Assembly: GCA_946886805.1 (NCBI GenBank) | Contig: CAMPJM010000238.1 | Coordinates: forward strand, 1 to 6,512 | Origin: an uncultured Flammeovirgaceae bacterium | Lineage (GTDB): Bacteria; Bacteroidota; Bacteroidia; Cytophagales; Cyclobacteriaceae | DNA length: 6,512 nucleotides | Direction: 5' to 3' | Shown here: positions 1-4,500 of the stretch, one piece after another | Layout of the letters: each line of letters starts with the position of its first letter | Position numbering within the stretch: the stretch's first letter is position 1 | The notes under the pieces: model-generated | Seen by the model: only the letters and a program-made list of their open reading frames with translations | What the model was told of the DNA's origin: nothing | The model's database searches: none | Made by a program: the position numbers and the translations under genes

Positions 1-5
1 GCTCT

Positions 6-85
6 AGGCGATGATATCCCTATAATTTGAATATTCTACCAAAATTAATTTTGTTCTGCTTTTGAAGAAAGGAATGTCATCGCTT
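6..85. repeat. Imperfect inverted repeat / long hairpin
   Basis: Positions 6-21 pair with 70-85. Of 16 positions, 13 are Watson-Crick, two are G-U if read as RNA (7/84 and 15/76), and one is a mismatch (18/73). The 48-nt loop contains a perfect 14-nt palindrome at 40-53 (CAAAATTAATTTTG), which could form a smaller hairpin. There is no clear T-run after the right arm, so this is not a standard terminator. It could be the 3' structure of a gene to the left, a remnant of a small mobile element, or chance. The pairing is seen directly; any function is a guess. Confidence 0.4.
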
Positions 86-211
86 CCTATCTTTCATTAA
101 GGACTAAAAGTGGATAGTCAAATAATTATTTCTATCTCCATTTGTATAAATTGAAATTTTATCATCATAAAATTTGTAATAGGTAAAATAATAATTTATA
201 TGTGTGATATC

Positions 212-226
212 TTTACATAATGTAAA
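212..226. promoter_or_regulatory. Perfect 15-nt palindrome, possible operator
   Basis: TTTACAT-A-ATGTAAA is a perfect inverted repeat with 7-bp arms around a single A, lying 222 bases before the barrel gene's ATG. Its size and symmetry suit a dimeric regulator, and the right arm runs into TAAATTTT, which loosely resembles a Bacteroidota -7 box. The surrounding DNA is so AT-rich that weak palindromes are expected by chance, although a perfect one of this length containing C/G pairs is less so. No regulator is identified. Confidence 0.25.
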
Positions 227-305
227 TTTTTTAGAAGAAAATAATAATATCTTAGTGAATGGTCATTAAGCTCTTCCAAGCAAAAATTGATGTTTTAAAG
301 ATATT

Positions 306-339
306 TTGACAAAATTAGAGCAGGTAAGTGCTATGATTG
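306..339 (+). promoter_or_regulatory. Candidate Bacteroidota-type promoter for the operon
   Basis: TTG at 306-308 (within TTTTGAC) is followed after 23 bases by TATGATTG at 332-339. This matches the -7 consensus TAnnTTTG except for one base. The spacing lies at the long end of the range I recall for flavobacterial promoters (about 17-23). If real, transcription would begin near 346, leaving a leader of about 100 bases before ATG 449. It overlaps the short open frame at 291-422, so both readings are unlikely to be true. Weak evidence: one mismatch and a maximal spacer. Confidence 0.25.
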
Positions 340-351
340 CCGGATTATCGA

Positions 352-386
352 TGACACGCTCTCTGCTTCAAAAGTTGATTGTGTCA
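352..386 (+). repeat. Small inverted repeat in the leader
   Basis: TGACAC (352-357) and GTGTCA (381-386) are perfect 6-bp arms separated by 23 bases, with one further G-T pair inside. They could form a weak hairpin in the leader transcript of the operon. A 6-bp stem with a long loop is easily found by chance, and no riboswitch or attenuator pattern goes with it. Confidence 0.15.
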
Positions 387-432
387 ATAATAGGCGAGTA
401 TACCTTCTCAAAAAGGGGTTAAATATTATATT

Positions 433-437
433 GGAGG
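433..437 (+). promoter_or_regulatory. Ribosome binding site (GGAGG) for the PorV-like gene
   Basis: GGAGG lies 11 bases before ATG 449. An in-frame TTG at 431 overlaps this motif and would give six more residues (EAKNY-type lead). ATG 449 is preferred because the signal peptide then begins directly with Met-His-Lys-Asn and the Shine-Dalgarno motif falls upstream of the start rather than inside it. The spacing is a little long, and many Bacteroidota genes depend little on Shine-Dalgarno pairing. Confidence 0.5.
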
Positions 438-448
438 CCAAAAATTAC

Positions 449-1516
449 ATGCATAAAAATTTACTTTCTGTTATTTTATTATTCTTTATTCCGGGGATTT
501 TAATGTCCCAATCCAATACTCCAAAGTATAGCAATGAATTTCTTTCTATAGGTGTTGGCGCCAGGGGTTTGGGGATGTCCGGATCGCAGGTAGCTCACGT
601 AAAGGACGTAACCTCAGGGTTTTGGAATCCGGCTGGGCTTACTCATGTGGAAAGTAATTATGAAGTTGCTTTGATGCATGCTGAATATTTTGCAGGAATA
701 GCCAAATTTGATTATCTCGCTTTTACAACAGCTATTGATTCTTCTAATGTCATTGGACTATCGGTGATAAGGTTTGCTGTAGATGATATCCCCGATACCC
801 GGTTTTTATATGACGCCAACGGGCGGATAAATTATGATAATATCCGTTTTTTCTCCGCTGCCGACTATGCTTTTATTTTCTCTTATGCAAGGAAAACAGA
901 TTTTATTAAAGGTCTTTCTCTAGGTGCAAATTTTAAAGTAGTACATCGAACGGTCGGTAATTTCGCCAATGCCTGGGGCTTTGGTTTGGATGCCGGTGCA
1001 CAACTAGCCATCAATAAATGGCAGTTTGGCCTTATGTTGAAGGATATTACTACCACTTTTAACGTATGGTCCCATAATTCTGAAGAACTGGAAGTAATTT
1101 ATACGCAAACCAATAACGAGATTCCTGAGAGCTCAATTGAGGTAACCCTCCCAAAAGCCATATTAGGAGTGTCGCGATCTTTGGAAATAGGTAAAAATTT
1201 TGGTCTGTTAACTTCTCTCGATCTTGATATTACTTTTGACGGGAAAAGGAACGTTCCTGTAAAATCAGATTTCGCTTCCATTGATCCTCATATGGGTCTA
1301 GAACTGGATTATATTCAAACTATCTTTTTAAGATTAGGAGCCGGTAATATTCAGCAGGTAAAAGATTTCGACGAGTCACTGAGTACTACTTTTCAGCCTA
1401 ACTTCGGTGTCGGAGTTAAAATAAAGAAACTGAACATTGATTACGCAATGACAGATATTGGTGATCAGGCAGAATCCCTATATTCTCATGTCTTTTCTCT
1501 TAAAGTAGGTTTATAA
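449..1516 (+). CDS. porV2: PorV/PorQ-family outer-membrane beta-barrel, PorV2-like T9SS protein
   Basis: This 355-aa protein is predicted to form an outer-membrane beta-barrel of the FadL-like PorV/PorQ family. Residues 1-20 are a signal peptide (Lys3, hydrophobic core 5-19) with probable cleavage before Gln21. The family signature follows: FLSIGVGARGLGMSG (31-45) and FWNPAGL (58-64), where PorV-type proteins have the Arg-x-x-x-Met and NPA motifs. The rest alternates short beta-strand segments and loops. The C-terminus, with DYAMTDIGD and a final strand ending SLKVGL, is also typical, though barrels more often end in Phe. In P. gingivalis, PorV binds the sortase PorU and shuttles cargo. The C25 protease gene 11 bases downstream suggests the same partnership here. 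The gene order and the partner's unusual size favour the PorV2 paralogue over canonical PorV. The start is ATG 449; TTG 431 is less likely. Confident for family, moderate for the PorV2 subtype. Confidence 0.85.
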   Translation: MHKNLLSVILLFFIPGILMSQSNTPKYSNEFLSIGVGARGLGMSGSQVAHVKDVTSGFWNPAGLTHVESNYEVALMHAEYFAGIAKFDYLAFTTAIDSSNVIGLSVIRFAVDDIPDTRFLYDANGRINYDNIRFFSAADYAFIFSYARKTDFIKGLSLGANFKVVHRTVGNFANAWGFGLDAGAQLAINKWQFGLMLKDITTTFNVWSHNSEELEVIYTQTNNEIPESSIEVTLPKAILGVSRSLEIGKNFGLLTSLDLDITFDGKRNVPVKSDFASIDPHMGLELDYIQTIFLRLGAGNIQQVKDFDESLSTTFQPNFGVGVKIKKLNIDYAMTDIGDQAESLYSHVFSLKVGL

Positions 1517-1520
1517 GGAG
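1515..1520 (+). promoter_or_regulatory. Ribosome binding site (AAGGAG) overlapping the upstream stop codon
   Basis: AAGGAG begins inside the TAA stop (1514-1516) of the barrel gene and lies 7 bases before ATG 1528. This overlap, with only 11 bases between the genes and no room for a promoter or terminator, supports a single transcript and possible translational coupling. It also fixes 1528 as the start, since no other ATG, GTG or TTG lies in frame before the hydrophobic signal segment. Confidence 0.7.
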
Positions 1521-1527
1521 CAATATT

Positions 1528-4500
1528 ATGAATATTGAAAAAAATATATTTTCAAAGGTTAGTAAAGTTTTCACCCTGGCTCAGGGTAAGGACGAGAACG
1601 ATTGGTTTTGCAATTTACTGAAACCTTTTACGCTTCTGCTCTTCTGCTTTTTTTTACTAATTGGTTTTACTAATGCCCAGGGTACTTATGCTAATGATTG
1701 GATCAATCACGGACAATCTTATTTTAAAATTCCTACCGCCGCAAACGGCATTTATAAAATTACTTATGCCGAATTAATTGCAGCGGGTGTTCCTTCATCT
1801 ACAGATCCTAAAAATTTGCAACTATTCCATCGTGGAGTGGAGCAATCTATTCTTGTAGAAGGTGAAACCAATGGAAGCCTGGACCCTACTGATTATATAT
1901 TGTTTTATGGAAAAAAAAATGATGGCACCCTTGACAAGCAATTATATGTAACTCCGGGAGCACAACCTCACAATTATTATAACCTCTATTCCGATACAAC
2001 TGCTTATTTCCTTACTATTGGCAATGTAGCGGGGAAAAGGATGGGTCTAGTTAATGATAATGTGGCAGGACTTCCAACTGTCAATTATCATACAGATGAA
2101 AAATTATCAATATTCACCACAAGTTATTGGAAAGGACGGGAGTATAGTGTAGATACCTATTTGTCTCAATACGATTGGGCTGAAGGTTGGACAGGCACAC
2201 ATTTTAGGGACGGCTCGTCATCGGATGTTGTCTTTAAAGATATTGTAAAAACTTTTGTTACTGCTGGCGACCCTGTTTTAGATATTATTCTTACAGGAAG
2301 AAACGCTAATTTACACAATGTAGAAATATTGGTAGGTCCAGCTGCCAACTCCTTGCGGTCCTTAACGACTACGCAATTTGTCGCCCATGAAAATAAAAGG
2401 ATTACTTCTTCTATTAATTGGTCCGATATTTCTGCGAGCGGTGAATTGGTGGTCAGAGTAGCAGTGCAAAGTGGAGGTGTTACCGATTACATCTCTATTT
2501 CAGCGGTAAAACTGCATTATGCTCAACAGCCAGACATGCAGAGTAAAGATTCAAAGGTTTTTATCTTTAATAATCTTTCCTCTAAATCCAGATTGACAAT
2601 TGCCAACGCACCATCCTCTCCGGTTGTTTATAACATCTCTGATAAGGATAATATAACACGGCTTGCTCATACTGTAAATGGACAAGATATTGTTACCGCG
2701 GTCCCCAGTGGAAATAAAACCCTTTTTGTCACCAATCAGACGTTGGCTATTCCATCAATAAAAAGAGTTCAATTTGATAATATAGATCCTGCCGTTTATG
2801 ATTACCTGATCATTTCCAACAAAGTTCTAATGGTAAATACTGGCAATGGCAATGCTGTTCAGGAATATGCCAATTACAGAGCCTCGATGGAAGGCGGGTC
2901 CTATTCCCCACTTGTTGTTGATATAAAGCAACTTTATGATCAATTTAACTATGGTGAATCTTCTCCCTTAGCAATCAGGGAATTCGCAAGGTTTATGTTA
3001 GGAAGTGGTGACCCGGAATATTTGCTACTGATAGGAAATGGTTTGAGTGTGGGTTACAGGTATTATAGGAACGGCCCTTATGAGGGATACCATGATTTAG
3101 TACCCACACATGGCGAGCCGGGATCTGACATTGCATTAACTGCTAGTTTAGATAGCAGTTTGCCCAATGTCCCGGCTATTCCCACGGGAAGAATTACGGC
3201 ATCTGCACCGGAACATGTAATCGATTATTTAAACAAGGTAAAGGAAATGGAAGCTACGCCATACAATGAGCTTTGGAGAAAAGATCTTGTACACTTAAGT
3301 GGAGGAGCAAATGAAAATGAGCTATTAACCTTTAGGCAATACGTAAATGATTTCCAGCTTATAGCCGAAGACCATTATTTGGGGGGCAGGGTGGTAACCA
3401 AAGGTAAAAAATCTAACAATGCAGTAGAGTTAATTAATATTGCCGAAGAAGTAAACAAAGGCGTTGCTTTGATTACGTTCTTTGGTCATTCGGGTACATT
3501 ATCTACTGACATAGAAATTGGCTATGCTTCGGACGATGGACAAAATTATCGAAACAAGGGAAAATATCCATTCATTCTTGTAAATGGGTGTGATGCAGGA
3601 AATATTTTTAGTAATATTTATACTTTTGGCCAGGATTGGATAGCCACTCCAGATAGGGGAGCCGTAGGATTTATTGCACACAGCGCAAAGGGACTTTCCT
3701 CCAACCTTAAAAAATATTCTGATCAATTTTATGAAACAGCTTTTGGGGATTCCACTTTTATTAATAAATCGATTGGTGTAATCACTCAGGAGGTAATAAT
3801 CAAGTACTTAGAAAAATACGGTGCTTCTGGTGCCAACATATCTCAGGTACAACAGATGCTTTTACAGGGCGATCCTGCTATCAAAATTTTTGGCGCAGAA
3901 AAGCCTGATTATGAAATCACAGCAGAAAACATAAGTTTGACATCTTTTGATGATAAGAAAATCACCGCACTTTCAGATTCTTTTAATGTGGAGTTCGTGG
4001 TTAAAAACTTTGGAAGGACCGTCCATGATTCTTTATATGTGCAGGTGAGGAGAACCTTGGCCAACGATACTTTTTTATATTATGATAGTGTATATTTTCC
4101 CGTGTTTTATGCAGATACTTTGAATTTAACGATTCAGAACTTTTCTGAAAACGATAATTTCGGGGAGAATGAATTTGAAATTAGCCTTGATTTTATAAAT
4201 AGTACTGATGAACTAGACGAAATCAACAATATTGCTACTCTGGAATATTTTATACCTCTTGGTGGAACTACAAATTTGTTGCCTTCGAATTTTGCAATAG
4301 TATCAGAGGGCTCACCAGATCTAATAACACAGTCAAATAATGTGTTGGATGATTCCCGGACCTATTTGTTTCAGTTAGACACAACAAAGTCTTATAATAG
4401 TCCCGTACTGCAACAACATTCTGTGCAGGCTCAGGCATTGGCTTCCTGGAAACCGCAATTGTTAGAATCTTTGGCAGGAGATAGCATTGTATATTTTTGG

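Larger units (their letters stand above)
291..422 (+). other. Short open frame, possible gene remnant or leader ORF
   Basis: The frame is open from the codon after a TGA at 288-290 to a TAA at 420-422 (43 codons). Possible starts are TTG 306 (38 aa), ATG 333 (29 aa) and a later in-frame ATG at 351. The reading has a protein-like, mixed hydrophobic and basic composition; segments include MIAGLSMTRSLLQKLI and IIGEYTFSKRG. It ends 26 bases before the barrel gene's ATG, and its base composition is like coding DNA, unlike the flank on its left. I do not recognise it. It could be the decayed 3' end of an older gene, a small leader peptide, or a chance frame across a 5' untranslated region. There is no good ribosome binding site before 333. 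Confidence 0.15.
1..432. other. Intergenic/upstream region without a convincing gene
   Basis: No open frame here is long enough to be called a gene with confidence. The region splits into three parts. Positions 1-85 form an imperfect inverted repeat. Positions 121-240 are extremely AT-rich (19 G/C in 120 bases) and contain a perfect palindrome. Positions 301-420 rise to 46 G/C in 120 bases, close to coding composition, and hold a possible promoter and a short open frame ending at 422. No tRNA, rRNA, CRISPR array or riboswitch class was recognised. Its most certain role is to be the 5' region of the two-gene operon that starts at 449. Confidence 0.7.

Noticed and set aside
1..30. Possible 3' end of an upstream gene (nine codons then TGA at 28-30)
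   Set aside because: Too short to support; it needs sequence to the left.
259..309. 16-codon frame starting at ATG 259
   Set aside because: Very short, in AT-rich DNA, with no ribosome binding site and no recognisable peptide.
431..448. TTG start giving six extra residues to the PorV-like protein
   Set aside because: It overlaps the GGAGG ribosome binding site, and ATG 449 gives a normal signal peptide start.
2166..2348. Minus-strand frame of 60 codons; similar ones at 1099-1281, 3499-3726 and 6172-6387
   Set aside because: All are antisense to the two real genes, with no recognisable product and no ribosome binding site considered convincing.
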